From: Spinacia oleracea
Lineage: Eukaryota; Streptophyta; Magnoliopsida; Caryophyllales; Amaranthaceae
DNA: 64,000 nucleotides
Direction of reading: 5' to 3'
Assembly: GCF_020520425.1 (NCBI RefSeq)
Contig: NC_079490.1
Span: forward strand, 2,542,001 to 2,606,000
Each line of letters starts with the position of its first letter. Within the stretch, counting starts at the first letter, position 1. Below, piece by piece: positions 1 through 11,403 of the stretch. The notes below the pieces were generated by a model. That model saw only the letters and a list, made by a program, of their open reading frames with translations, was not told where the DNA came from and ran no database searches. The position numbers and the translations under genes were made by a program.

Positions 1-2943
1 CTGTGTTTTGTTGCTTTTGATGTGCTTTATGTTGGGGATACTAGTGTGATTCATCAAACTTTGAAAGAGAGGCATGAACTTCTTAGAAAGGTTGTGAGAC
101 CCGTTAATGGCCGATTGGTGATCTTGTTGCCAAATGATAGTAGTAGTAGTAGTAAAGATAATAGTCAGCGTGCTGGTGAGCGATGTTGGTCGATTGTGGC
201 TAACCACGTTGATGATGCCGAGAGGTTTTTTAAGGAGACTGTTGAGAATCGGGATGAAGGGGTTATTATTAAGGATCTTGGTTCGAAATGGGAACCGGGT
301 GATACGAGTAGGTCATGGCTCAAGGTGAAGCCTGATTATGGTAATGCAGGGGCCGATTTAGATGTTTTGATTATTGGAGGGTATTATGGTTCAGGTCGCC
401 GTGGAGGGGAGATTGGTCAGTTTTTGGTTGGTCTTGCAGAGAAGTCTAGTTCAGGTTCTTACCCTAGGAGGTTCGTGTCCTTTTGTAGGGTTGGTACAGG
501 GTTAACTGATGAGGAACTTGATGAATTAGTGACAAAACTGAAACCCTATTTTAGGAAGTACGAGTATCCAACGAAATCACCCCCGAGTTTTTACAAAGTT
601 ACTAATCACGCTAAAGAAAGACCAGATGTTTGGGTTGAGAGCCCTGAAAAGTCGGTGATTGTGTCAATTACGAGTGATATTCGTACCATAAGTTCTGAGG
701 TTTTTGCTGCACCGTACTGCTTGAGGTTTCCTCGGATTGATCGGGTGAGATATGATAAGCCTTGGCATGATTGTTTTGATGTTCAGTCTTTCCTTGAGTT
801 GGTAGTTATGAGTAATGGGACAACAAAAAGAAGAGGTGGTGCAGATAATAATCAAGGGTTGCCAAAACGTGCACGGACTTTGAAAAATGGAGGAGGAAAT
901 AAAAGACTCAATCTCACAGTTCCTTCTCATTTCACTCAGACTGATGTTTCTAAAGTGAAGGGGGAATCACAACTTTTTTCTGGTATTGTATTTCACTTTG
1001 TGAATGTGCCTTCTGAACATTCGTTGGATTCTCTCCACAAGTTGGTTGTTGAGAATGGTGGAACTTTTTCCATGAATTTGAACAACACGGTTACTCATTG
1101 TGTTGGGGCAGAGAGTCGAGGGATCAAGTATGAGGCGGTAAAGAGGCGTGGATGCGATGTTATCCACTACTCTTGGGTTTTCGATTGTTGCTCACAGAAG
1201 CAGCTCCTCACCTTGATGCCCAAACATTATGTCTTCCTTTCCGACTCTACAAGAAAGAAGTTACAAGAACAGATTGATGAATATTCAGACTCTTACTTTT
1301 GTGATCTTAGCGTTGTTGAGTTGAAACAGATCTTTTGCAACGTGATCAGATCAGAAGATGCAAAAATGGTTGACCACTACAAGAAAAAGTACTGTCCGCG
1401 TGAAAAATGGGGTGTTTTCCGTGGTTGCTGCATATATTTCCACCCATTTGCAAAATCCAATTCCGCTTCTTGGGACATCTTTTTGAAAATAGCTACACGG
1501 AGAATGAAAGTAGAAGTATCTTTAGGTGGTGGGGAAGTTTGTGACAACCCTTCTCAAGCAACCCATATAGTAGTCGTGTCAGTCCCGGGACATGAGCTTA
1601 AATTTGAAACCTTGTTACAGAGTTTCCCAGCGAACCAGCAATCTATCTTACGTAGGAGAAGACTTAATGTTGTGGGGTCACAGTGGTTGGAGGATTGCCT
1701 CAAAAAGGAGCAGAAATTGCCCGAAGTGGCATACAACCTGAAACCAACTACCTTCGAAGAATCTGCTTCTGATGAAGAGAAAGGTGGAAATGATGATGGT
1801 TATGAAGAAAAGCCGAGGAAGTCTGTTTCAAAAACCGTTCCCCGTATCACGGAACCCAAAAGAAAACGGGGAAGGGCTGTTGGAGCAAGCACTAGGAAAA
1901 GCAAAACAATTGTCAGCAAACCTCCGAGTACAAAAAGGGCCAGAGTTGGAAGCAGACCTGCTAAATTACATGAAATTTCCTTAGAAGACGACTTTAGTGA
2001 GCATGAAACTGATGAAATGGCAACGGTAAGCCCTAAACTTGAAATGCATGACTATGGTTATTAAAATCGCGATTCAAATCGTAGAATCTTACGATGATTC
2101 GATGATTCAAACATAATCTTACGATTCGATTTACGATTCTACAATTTTTTAGTGACTAGCGAAAACCTCCTAAATTTGAATCATGCTGAGAAAGTTATTA
2201 ATCGATAGATATTGTTAATTATTTCTTATTTAGCTATTAAACATCTATATAATTCAGTTATTAAGTTTTTCACCTATAATATAAGCACTTTCAATGAAAT
2301 TTGAGATTAATATCTTGATTATACTTGTTCGTATTCGATTCTAATAATCTCTTCCGATTCAAAGTAGAATCCCGATTTTGATAACCTTGTGCATGACCAT
2401 GTTTTTCAGGGCATATCCTTTGATGATAAGCATAACGAGCAGGATATTCTCGGGAAATCTGGTCTTGAAACTGGGAACTTTGGATTATGCTCAAAACACG
2501 GTTTATCAGAAAAGAACAAGGAGATTAAGGAAGAAATCAAGACTGATGAACTGGCAAAAGCAAACCATATCACCCAGAAGAATGTTTTTGATGATAAATC
2601 TGGTCTTGAAAAGAACGAAGAGAATGTGGAAGAACAGAAGCCTGACTTTAATGAGAAGAGGAAACACTGCTTTCAAAATTCTGGGTTTGTTACGTGCAGT
2701 AAACCGGATAAAGACAGAGATTACTCCTCTACTACAGGGAAATTGGATGTGATGGTTGATTCAGTTCATGGGTTATTGTTAGATTTGATCCCAGGTCTTG
2801 CTACTAATGTTGCTTCAGAAAACAAAGGTTTACCATCAACACAAACACAAGATGGATCTTTTGTAGAACCGGCGACAGGAGAACCAGTGAAGAAGAAGAA
2901 AGTTAGCTATAGGGAACTTGCAAAGCAGCTGCTTAAGGACTGA
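1..2943 (+). CDS. LIG4: DNA ligase IV (LIG4), 5'-truncated by window edge
   Basis: ATP-dependent DNA ligase of classical non-homologous end joining; it seals double-strand breaks in the nucleus with XRCC4. The frame is open from base 1, so the start lies outside the window. Model: exon 1-2025 and exon 2410-2943, both phase 0, giving 852 residues here; plant LIG4 is about 1200, so roughly the first 350 are missing. Seen in order: end of the adenylation domain with motif III (FDVLY, residues 6-10), motif IV (EGVIIK, about 93-98), motif V (SWLKVKPDY, about 112-120), OB fold (LDVLIIGGYYGSGRRGGEIG), BRCT 1 (about 325-410), the inter-BRCT stretch that binds XRCC4 in the family, and BRCT 2 (about 470-575). 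A basic, low-complexity plant-type tail follows and ends in RELAKQLLKD. The only intron in view is almost wholly a hAT MITE (see 2053-2389). Without splicing the frame stops at 2064. Identification is firm; the splice is inferred. Confidence 0.93.
2053..2389. mobile_element. hAT-type MITE inside LIG4 coding sequence
   Basis: A 337-bp non-autonomous element. Its ends are imperfect inverted repeats: TATGGTTATTAAAATCG at the left, and the right end reads CAAGGTTATCAAAATCG on the other strand. A perfect 8-bp target duplication TGCATGAC flanks it (2045-2052 and 2390-2397), the size expected for hAT. The interior is full of degenerate CGATT/AATCG repeats and has no ORF. Removing the element and one duplication leaves continuous LIG4 reading frame. 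Confidence 0.87.
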
Positions 2944-3157
2944 GGTAAATCCATTTGTTACTGCATTATGTTTTTCTCTGATCATTTTGTAAAATGATGT
3001 ACAGTGACAGTGCATTTTACAGTGTCAATTTGAATGCATCTTGCATTTTATCTCTACTCTTTAAAAGTTTCTTTCTGAGTTTTTAGGTATTGTTTTTTTT
3101 TTCATCTTAAATTCGATATTATCCGTACGGAAACATTACTGAACCACTCACTCAACT
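2944..3157. other. LIG4 3' flank / probable 3' UTR
   Basis: AT-rich sequence after the LIG4 stop with no ORF. It probably holds the 3' UTR; no perfect AATAAA was noticed. Confidence 0.4.
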
Positions 3158-3450
3158 TAAAGATGGCTGTGGCTGGAACAGGCCATGCTTCACGCCAATC
3201 CATGGACCTGAACGGGCCTTCCCTATGCCCTTCTAATTGGCCGGGTTGGGACGAACATTTTCAGAAATGTGTCTTGGGCCACGTGCCTTTGTCCCTAAAC
3301 CTAATTTTACTCAATTAAGTGTCTTGTTGTGCCAAGCTGTGCCGTGCCTTGTATGAGGCCCATACCCAGCCCACAGCCCGTGACTTCGTCCTCGTTCTGG
3401 ACCTTGCTTTTGTTGGCCGGGTCGGCCGGCCCGAACCAGTGCCATCTTTA
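3158..3450. mobile_element. GC-rich hAT-like MITE
   Basis: Inverted ends TAAAGATGGC...TGG; the right end GCCATCTTTA is the reverse complement of the left. The flanks ACTCAACT and TCACAACT match at 6 of 8 bases, suggesting an old 8-bp duplication. The interior carries GGCCGGG/GGCCCG-rich low-complexity DNA unlike its surroundings. The 96-aa minus-strand ORF over part of it is compositional. A similar GGATGGCACTGGCCGGG start occurs near 42138. The segment lies between the 3' ends of LIG4 and AGT1. Confidence 0.55.
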
Positions 3451-3825
3451 GTCACAACTCCCAGCCGGACTAGCTGTAACCTACTTTGGTAGTTTGGTGT
3501 ACTGTAGTTTTGGGACTGGTAAAAAAATGTTTTGATCATGGCATTCCCTAATCTACTGTCAAAATCCGAATTCTGTTGATCAAAACTGAATTTTTCTACC
3601 AACAAAAATTTATCTTTATAAGTTGAAGAGAACAGAACCTTAATAACCGAATTTTATGAGATACGGAAGCTGGTTAATTCGTTAAACAACATAACGATTT
3701 GATTAAAAAGTATCTCAGATAAAAAGCGTAAATGGCTGTTAAAGTCCAAATATTACACATTATTTTTTACAAGAGTATACCAATAAACAAAGATTAATTA
3801 CAAGCATAAGAAACACGATATTGCT

Positions 3826-6800
3826 TCAGATCCTAGAAGGGATCATAGGTGTGCTGTTCTGTAGGTATGCAGCTGCAGCTGCAACTCCGCTACCCAGCTT
3901 AATAGGGTATCCTACATCCTTAAGTATCATCTCCACCCCAGCCAAACAACCAAGTAGTTGCAACTGCATCACAATATGAATTAGAGCTAGTTATTGGTAT
4001 GAGTTAGAGCTAGCAAAAACTGATCCAACCCAAAAATCCAACCCGAACCCATCCCACAAATCCAACATGAACCCAACCGAATAATAAAGGGTTGGGTCAA
4101 GATTTTCAACTCGCTCATGTTGAAATTTTCAACCCGGAAACAACCCGTCTAACCCGTTTAAGTTCAAACAAGTACGTAATATAGATATGTAGAATGTTAT
4201 TGACATATTTTATTTCTCATTTTTTTCGTTCAACATTGAATAATTATTTGATGTTTTGATTGATGTCAAATGCATATTAGAGTATTAGTTTTTTCTATGG
4301 ATTTGCCTAAAAACATCAGCTACAATTATAGTCAAGTCAATTTGCACATAAAAAAGAAAAAAACCTTAAACGGATCAACTTCAGGTCAACCCGTGTATAG
4401 TCGGGCTGGGTTGGGTTGAGATTCTCAACCCGTTTAAGTAAACAGGTCGGTTGGGTTGAGAAAATCTCAACTCGTTTATAAATGAGTCGACCTGATTCCA
4501 ACCCAACCCAACCCAACCCATTGCTAATTTGCTAGCTCTAGCCTGAGTGATGCCCCAGTAGTATAAACTAGAGCTGGAAGTGCTTAACTTTCTTAAAAGA
4601 TTGAACAAGAAAACTGATAGTACCTCATTCAAGTGACCGAGATGCCCTATTCTGAAAACCTTGCCAGCAACTTTGTTAAGACCGAGCCCTAAGCTCATAT
4701 TATATCTCTTCCATGCTCTCTTTACAATCTCATTGCTGTCGATGTGGGGGGGAACGACTACAGCGGTGACAGTGTCACTGAACCATTCTTCACCCTGAGT
4801 GCAGTTCTTTAAACCCCAAGCGTCTACTGCAAGTCTGCATCTCAAGATGATTAGCATGTTATTTTTTCTTTTGAATAGAGGCAATGCATTTGTGTCAATC
4901 CCCATTACCCGCCCAATTACTTCGGCTCTTCCTTATTCTCATTACTTGTTAGACCAGACCATGAAAAACAAAAAACACTCATAAAAAACTTTTAGACCTT
5001 ACCATACCAGACCATACCAAAACCTAGAAAAATCAGACCAAACTAAATCAAAACGAGAAAAATCAGAACGGACCAAGTGAAGAGAACAAAGCCTTAATCA
5101 GGCATGATAGTTGTTAACAACTTAACATCCACATCTACATCTAGAGCACAACAATGATCGTTCCAATTTACATAACTGCATTCACTATAATAAGGCTTAA
5201 TTTGTTCTTTTCATCTTAAAGAAAAAAGTTTAGGGAAACATAAGCTTAGTTCAGATAAGTTTTGACAAGGCTATCAAAGTTCTACTCACAACTAAAATTG
5301 GAGAGTGTTTTTTACGTGAAAAGAACAAAGCCTTAGGGTCTATTCTCTTCATCTGGTATGGTCTAATTTTTCTAGGTTTTGTTCTAGCATGGTCCAATTT
5401 GTCATGGTCTGGTTTGGTCTGACTGTTTTATGTGAGTGTTCTTTTCTTTTTCTGGTCTGAATTGGTCTGATTGTGTCTGGTCTAATAAGCAATAAGAATA
5501 AGATAAAGAGAATAGAGCGCCTTAGCCGCAATTACAGGATGAGTTTAAATAGGCATACCTGGTAGCTTTTCCAAGGCGGGCATGCCTTGCAATGACATTG
5601 TCAAGTCCTTCCTCAAAAATGAGTTCCAAGGCAGCCTTAAGACCATAGAGGAGTTGAATAGATGGAGTGTAAGGCCAGTAACTTCCCATCTTGTAAAACT
5701 TCAAGTAATCATTCCAATCAAAGAAAACTCTGACAGATTTAGCAGTCTTGCTTGCCTCTAGAGCTTTGGGGCTTGCACAGACAATACCCATCCCTGTTGG
5801 AAGAGATAGAGCCTTCTGAGAACCAGTTAATGCAACATCGATTCCCCACTCGTCCATACGGAAATCTAGGGCACAGATCGAGGAAACTCCATCGACGAGG
5901 AGGAGTGCAGGGTGGTTGTAGTGGTCTGAAAGCAGTTAGAAGTAGAACCAGCATAAAGAAGTTAGGTTTCATGTTCAAGAAATAAGAACATTGAACAAAT
6001 ATTTATCCAAGTAGTCCCAAGAAAATTGGTGTATATGGTCTCATAAGCGTGCTGAATAAAGTTCAGTTCAGTAAAATTCAGCTTGGTAGTGGTCTGAAGG
6101 CAGTCAGAACCAGCATAAAGCTTTCATATTCAAGAAATAAGAACATTGAACGAAAATATTTATCCAAGAAAATAGGTGCATGTGTCTCATAAGCATGCTG
6201 AATAGAGTTCAGTTCAATAAAATTCAGTTTAAAATAACAGGGTCTAACAACTCTGACAAAATTTACCAAAAGTTTTTGTATAAACGACACTAGTTCTTAA
6301 ATGGACTTGGTCCACACTAAATTTATTGTGGACCATGCCTTAAAATAAAGTCAACAACTTATTCCTAATTTATTTGGCATTTTATTAAGATTATTATGCG
6401 AAAAAAATATCAAATTAGTGTCGTTGATACATGTTATGCTTGAATAATGTGATTTTAAGTCACAATTAGCTTTTAAAAACATAGGGTTACTATGCTTTAA
6501 AAGATAGTTACTATGTCTAAGAATTTTGGTGTTTAATTTATTATAGTTACTATATGAACAATAAAAGTCACTATGAGTGTAAAAAAAGTGCTACAGAAAA
6601 CTATTGATTTTAGGTCCACACTAATGTTATTATGGACCAGGTCCACGCAAGAATAATCCTATAAACGATACTCAAAATGTACGACATTGTATGTGATATG
6701 AGGGAGAATGTTACCCAAAACCCTCGGGAGACTAGCAAGATTATTAGCTTTCATATTCAAGGAATAAGAACATGAACAAATATTTATCCAAGTAGTTTAG

Positions 6801-8702
6801 GAAAATTGGTGCCCGTGTCTCATAAGTGTGCTGGATAAATTTCAGTTCAGTAAAAGCTTAAAATTCAGCTAAAAAGAACAGAGATGTTAGCTTAATTTTA
6901 CTGAAAGTTTTATATATGATACTGTTATTTGGGCCCACTTTACACCCCTATAACGATTTTCTTTAACTCCTCCACCCTCCTCTCTTTATAACCATTGAAT
7001 TTTGTCAATTTTGTAAATTCCGTGTGAGGAAAAATTATGTGAATTCATGGAAGAGAATGAATCAGAGGAAGATAAGGGAGTTAAATACATGAAATTGTGG
7101 AAAAAGAAAAAATATCAGAAATGCTACCGTTATTGTGGCCCCCAACATAACTTTTTCATCTATTTTTCCATGGTGGTAAAAAACAAGTTTTAATATTTAT
7201 TTAAGTGGTAAAAATTAATTTTTCGAGGGAAAAAGTTACCCAAAACCCTGCGGACAGTGGCCAGATTGTTAGTAACCCCAGTAGCAGTCTCATTATGAAC
7301 AATGCAGATAGCCTTGATATTGTGTGCAGTATCAGCTGCTAGCTTTGATCCCATAGCTTCAAGGTCTGCACCTTTACCCCATTCACTCTCTATCACATCA
7401 ACATCAAAACCAAGTCTTTTCTGCTGATCAATCCACAGCAAACTGAATTGCCCTATCAGGAATGATATTACTTTGTCTCCTGGTGACAAAGTGTTTGTCA
7501 ATGCACTTTCCCATGCACCAGTACCTGCACAAATAGCCATGTAGGAGTTACTAATCTGATCAATCCATTGAAAAAAAAATATATCAATATCATGGTTAAA
7601 GCGTCAAACTAGTGTGTGGCACGGGCATTGACATTTATTCGGGTTTATTTTTTGTAAATATGTGGCCTAAATGGATGGTGTGGTAATCGAATTGGCGGTG
7701 GTAACGTGACACAAGATTAGCGACCGATCAACAAACTTCCGGATCTGAAACCCCACATCAGAAAATCAAAGTACAGCCTAATCTTTTTTTTTTCACCATT
7801 AGTTGATTAATTACTTAACCTCTTTTAATGTTTCCCCTCTTACTTATTATATTCTATTACTCCGGACTTTTTGTGTAATTTGAGGCTTAAGCTAGGAAAG
7901 TAATAGTTGTACATTTATAAATTAAGTAATCGTTCCTTTTTTTTCTTCTTTGCATTCACTTTTATTCAATTTATATGGAAAGGCACGACATATGTTGCAG
8001 TTGGTTAAAATGGTAGGAAGTGTAACTTTTAACAAATGAGGTTTGATGTCCGATCCTTGCTACAAGTGGCGCAATAAGTAGGGGTATACGTGACATGTAT
8101 ACGTTTTTAAGAACACCTTTTAATATATTACTCCGTAGTACAGATTTCAAAGATTCAAGCATTTCTCAGTTTGATCCATTTAGTACCTGTGGCTTATAAC
8201 ATGTCCTGTAAAACAGGGAAGTTTCCTACAGTAACCCATGTCACTATTTGCAGCTGTTGGGTTAGTGGTGTTGTTTTAGTCTCTCTGCTTAGCCATTACC
8301 CAGCCCAGCCCACGTAACTTCTGCCCGTCCCGACCCGGCCCTAACCCAGCCCATTGAACAGGTCTAGTACAAACTACAAAGACAGTAGGCAAACAAACAA
8401 ACCTCTGTACCTAATTAATCGCGCAAATAACACATACTTCATATTTTCTGAATAAACACTTCCTTCAGACTTCAGTCTACAGTATGACAGTAGTTACCTG
8501 TAGTTGGGATCATAAATGGGGTTCCAGTGGTAGTTTTGAAGATCTTCTTAACATCTTCAAGAAGTGATTTAGTGAGTGCTGGAATCGCAGGTGCGCGATA
8601 ATCCTCGTTGTTTCGATTCATGGCTCTGATGACTGGTTCTGGGATATTCACAGGTCCTGGAACAAACAGATGGTGCCTTCCTGGTCCATTCATGTAGTCC
8701 AT
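3826..8702 (-). CDS. AGT1: Serine:glyoxylate aminotransferase, peroxisomal (AGT1/SGAT)
   Basis: PLP-dependent class V aminotransferase of the photorespiratory cycle in leaf peroxisomes: serine + glyoxylate gives hydroxypyruvate + glycine (also alanine- and asparagine-glyoxylate activity in the family). Coding exons on the minus strand: 8702-8498, 7524-7240, 5925-5559, 4834-4624, 3963-3826. All borders are GT-AG with matching phases; the sum is 1206 nt, 401 aa, the same length as Arabidopsis AGT1. Seen: N-terminal GPGRHHLFVPGPVNIPEPVI; GTGAWESALTNTLSPGD; the LLLVDGVSSICALDFRMDEW block; and the PLP lysine in TGSQKALSLPTG (Lys201). The C-terminus ends SRI, a PTS1 signal. Introns 2 to 4 contain several MITEs and duplications. 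A leader intron is likely upstream (8751-9732). Assignment is very secure. Confidence 0.97.
4005..4540. mobile_element. hAT-type MITE in AGT1 intron 4
   Basis: Starts TAGAGCTAGCAAA and ends TTTGCTAGCTCTA, a near-perfect terminal inverted repeat. Flanking octamers GTATGAGT (3997-4004) and GCCTGAGT (4541-4548) agree at 6 of 8 positions. The interior has arrays of CCAACCC and GGGTTGG that can pair across the element. Subtracting it leaves a normal intron of about 116 bp, so splicing is probably unaffected. Confidence 0.75.
4920..5527. repeat. Cluster of three related MITEs in AGT1 intron 3
   Basis: Three adjacent inverted-repeat elements sharing an AAGGCT...GTTCTCTTCA-type end: about 4925-5095 (right end GTGAAGAGAACAAAGCCTTA), about 5190-5336 (AAGGCTTAATTTGTTCTTTTC to GAAAAGAACAAAGCCTTAG) and about 5330-5527 (CTTAGGGTCTATTCTCTTCATC to GATAAAGAGAATAGAGCGCCTTA). 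Another member is at 63425-63635. Interiors carry GGTCTGGTCTA-type repeats. Borders are approximate because target duplications are not clear. Confidence 0.6.
5921..6245. repeat. Tandem duplication at the AGT1 exon 3 splice acceptor
   Basis: A 168-bp unit is duplicated next to exon 3. The real acceptor (TTTCAG before base 5925) has a copy in the same context at 6094-6096. Both copies share the downstream AGAACCAGCATAAAG and ATAAGAACATTGAAC blocks and the AATTCAG tail. A third, partial copy without the acceptor lies at about 6750-6885. Confidence 0.8.
6288..6659. mobile_element. Mutator-type MITE in AGT1 intron 2
   Basis: About 372 bp with imperfect inverted ends of about 42 bp: AGTTCTTAAATGGACTTGGTCC on the left and, read from the right end, ATTCTTGCGTGGACCTGGTCC. 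The 9-mer TATAAACGA is duplicated at 6279-6287 and 6660-6668, fitting Mutator. It separates repeat copies 2 and 3 of the intron duplication. It resembles the element at 43925-44250. Confidence 0.72.
7240..7524 (-). other. AGT1: AGT1 coding exon 2
   Basis: Listed separately because it fixes the exon phasing. It enters by completing a split glycine codon (PTT-G-TGAWES) and leaves on the first base of the Asp codon finished by exon 3 (VRRVL-D-HYNHPALLL). Both joins reproduce conserved SGAT sequence. Confidence 0.93.
7985..8080 (+). repeat. SINE-like, tRNA-derived fragment in AGT1 intron 1
   Basis: Contains TTGGTTAAAATGGTAGGA, resembling a degenerate Pol III A box, and about 45 bp later GATGTCCGATCCTTGC, resembling a B box. 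No full tRNA cloverleaf can be drawn and no tail is clear, so this is at best a decayed SINE head. Confidence 0.3.
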
Positions 8703-8750
8703 ATCTTCTTCCTTTGTTAACTAAAATGTCACACTATTTTTTTACGGAAA

Positions 8751-9732
8751 CTGCAAAACCAATTCAGGAATTAGTATCATTATTCAAGGAATCATGCACT
8801 ATGTCTATCACAAAGGATGTAAAATAAGAAAGAGCACAAATAAAATGACTATCTTAACTTTTGTGTACTTTTGGTCAAGCATTTATTCTTATAATACGTT
8901 GTTTCATAAAATAGCACGAACTCGATTTTCAAAAAGAAAAAAAAAGAGCACAATGGATGTAATATAGGAAATGGATGAAAAGAAACGGAGAGGATCCTGA
9001 CATGTTTTTTACTTGAGGTTAGCATTTTACCATCTTGTATAGGCAAATGCTTCTTCTAAGGAATAATTTCACTTAATTCACGAAAAATCAACTGATCCTA
9101 ACACGTTTTTCACTTGGGTTTTAACATTTTACCCTCTTGTATAGGCAAATGATTCTTCCAAGAAAGAATTTCACGTTCTTCCATGAAAATTAACTTGCGA
9201 AATGTTGATTATCGTGAAAGAAGTGAACTTCTTCCTATTCGAGCTAGAATTGAGCATCCACTTGTGGGATGCATATCCACTTAAGAACTCGTGGGGTTAT
9301 TTGGTTGGCATGAAATATACTCCACACACGAGTATAAATCCGATAAGTAAAACTCTATTATATTTGTTGATAAACACAAAAGGATGTTAGTTCATGGCTT
9401 TTATTAATTTTTCCTAGGTAAGTAAAACTTCATCATCTCCCAAGTTCTATTTCGTACCATGAACCAAACAACTTTATACAATTTTACTAAATGAAACTTA
9501 ATACAAAAGTATAATCTTCTATGTTCATGCTACCGATCACTAAAATTATTCAAATTTTCGAAAAAGTAGACTATCAAAACCATTAGTGATCAACTTTTTG
9601 ATCGGGTTATTGACCTGTGCGGGATTACAGCCCTTTAAAAAAGTTTAAACTATTTAGATTACTAAAACTAGCAAAAAGGGGGCAACAATAAAGAAGTCAA
9701 AAGTGTAAGGAGGAAAATGTTTAGTTGTTTAC
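8751..9732 (-). other. Probable leader intron of AGT1
   Basis: On the minus strand a good donor (CAATAAG|GTAAAC, exon edge 9733) and a good acceptor (TTTTGCAG| at 8751-8753) lie on either side of AT-rich non-coding DNA, 48 nt upstream of the ATG. The 5' exon would run from about 9790 to 9733. A tandem duplication of about 107 bp (8991-9200) lies inside this intron. Confidence 0.5.
8991..9200. repeat. Tandem duplication, unit about 107 bp
   Basis: Two head-to-tail copies share GATCCT(G/A)ACA(T/C)GTTTTT(T/C)ACTTG, CATTTTACC(A/C)TCTTGTATAGGC and AATTTCAC. It lies in the presumed AGT1 leader intron. Confidence 0.75.
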
Positions 9733-9814
9733 CTTATTGAGATGACAGAAAATCTTGCTCCAAATCCCCAAATGGTGTTGCAGAGAGGACTGACTGATAT
9801 TAACCAACCCCAAA

Positions 9815-9995
9815 AAAGTTTAAATATGAAAACTAAATAAAAGGAATATTTATGAAAAATAAAATAAAATAAAAAGAAACACACACAAAAATTGGAATAT
9901 CTTAAGCCACCATTTTATGTGATTGAATTTCTTATAAGAGGGAGGGATGCCAGTCAGTTGGGTCCCACACTTCTACGTGGCAGATAAGGATCCTC
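9815..9995 (-). promoter_or_regulatory. Candidate AGT1 light-responsive promoter
   Basis: At 9975-9989 the plus strand reads ACGTGGCAGATAAGG, a G-box-like ACGTGGC directly joined to an I-box GATAAGG. This pair is typical of RBCS and other light-regulated photosynthesis genes, and photorespiratory genes are co-regulated with them. On the minus strand a TATA-like TATTTAA lies near 9820-9830, about 30 bp before the presumed transcription start. The assignment rests on motif and position only. Confidence 0.45.
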
Positions 9996-11403
9996 CTTCT
10001 CTACACCTTTGCGGCCTATAATTGCTTACCTCAGTTCTTAAAATTGAGCACACCTAAATTATCATGAATAAATATGAATTTAAGATTTTATTTTAAAAAA
10101 TAATTTCAACAAAAACTCCAAAAGACAAAATTATTAAAAAATAATGTTTATAAAACACTTTCTTCGTTGTTTTAGTGAGTTAACATGTTCTCTTGACAAG
10201 CACTTTAACGAAAGATTAAATTAGGTAAAGTGGTACGAAAAAGTAAATTACAAAAACTAACACTTATAAAAGGATTATATGACTCTTTCACACTCTATGT
10301 CACTCTTTTTAAGATATTGTAGTAACTAGTAAATCAAAAGTGTTTAGGGAACTTATTTCTAGTAGTCAAAAGGATTTTTGTTTTGTTAAGGAAGGTTAAA
10401 TAATTGCAAATCAAGCTTTGTCAAAGTTAAAAGAGTTTGGGATCAAATATTCTAAGGATAATATTTATTTAAAAACTAGTTATTTTCCTTTTTTATTCTT
10501 ATTTATTTGAAAATGAATTAATTTTGTAGAATCAATGCATTTTATAATATCTTACTTCTGGTTTCAATGATTAAGTAATAGAAAATTGAATAGTATATAA
10601 GTGTTGCAATCAGATCAATTGACATCTAATATCCAAACTTGCTAATTCCACACTTTATGGAGTATTTTTCTTTCAATGCTATAACCATTATAATACAAAG
10701 TGAAAAGGTGATTAAAAAATATATAACCACTTTAAGCACAGGAGTTAGGACCGGGAATTGATTTTGACACTCCGTTTTATTTGGGACTCTTCTTTGTGAG
10801 TAGAGCAAGTGGAGGGGTGCCGAAGTCAATTGTTAGGGTGCCAAAATCAATTTCCGTTATGACCATAAGCTAAATTATATCATGTCAACACCTTGAAATC
10901 ATTTATTTAATAAGATAATGAAGTATCAATCAACTCATATATAGTAGTTTAATCACTCAATTAATCACTCAATTCACCAATGACCAAAAACAATGGTAGA
11001 GTTGTAGCATAAAAACAGAATAAGAATTAAGGAATCCTTTTCTTTTTTTAAGGCTGAGAAAGCAAAGTAACAGATAACAAGATAATGAAGTATCAACCAC
11101 AATCTTCCCAAAGAAGAAGGCCACCACACAGCTATGATATAGCTAGCTCCGATTTGGTTTTCCTATGATGTGGATCCTTCCCAAATTCTTGTTCATTCTT
11201 CTCTATAATTTTTGTACATATACAGAGGAACCAAATACCAGAGACGTGTGATAATTTGGAGCATTCCTCCAGAATCTCATCCCTGAAATGTTGAAAACAT
11301 TTTAAGCTATCAAATATAATTCCAAAATCTAATCTTTTTCGCCAGCAGTACATGAGATAGTATTGCAAATACTTCCAACAAAGTGTGTCAATCAAATTAA
11401 TTA
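9996..11403. other. Intergenic, no gene seen
   Basis: AT-rich DNA between the AGT1 promoter and a large foldback element. The ORFs present are short, without family resemblance or coding bias. The distal AGT1 promoter may extend into it. Confidence 0.5.

Noticed and set aside
3315-3605. 96-aa minus-strand ORF with Arg/Thr/Pro repeats
   Set aside because: Spans a GC-rich repeat element and its flank; no resemblance to a family.
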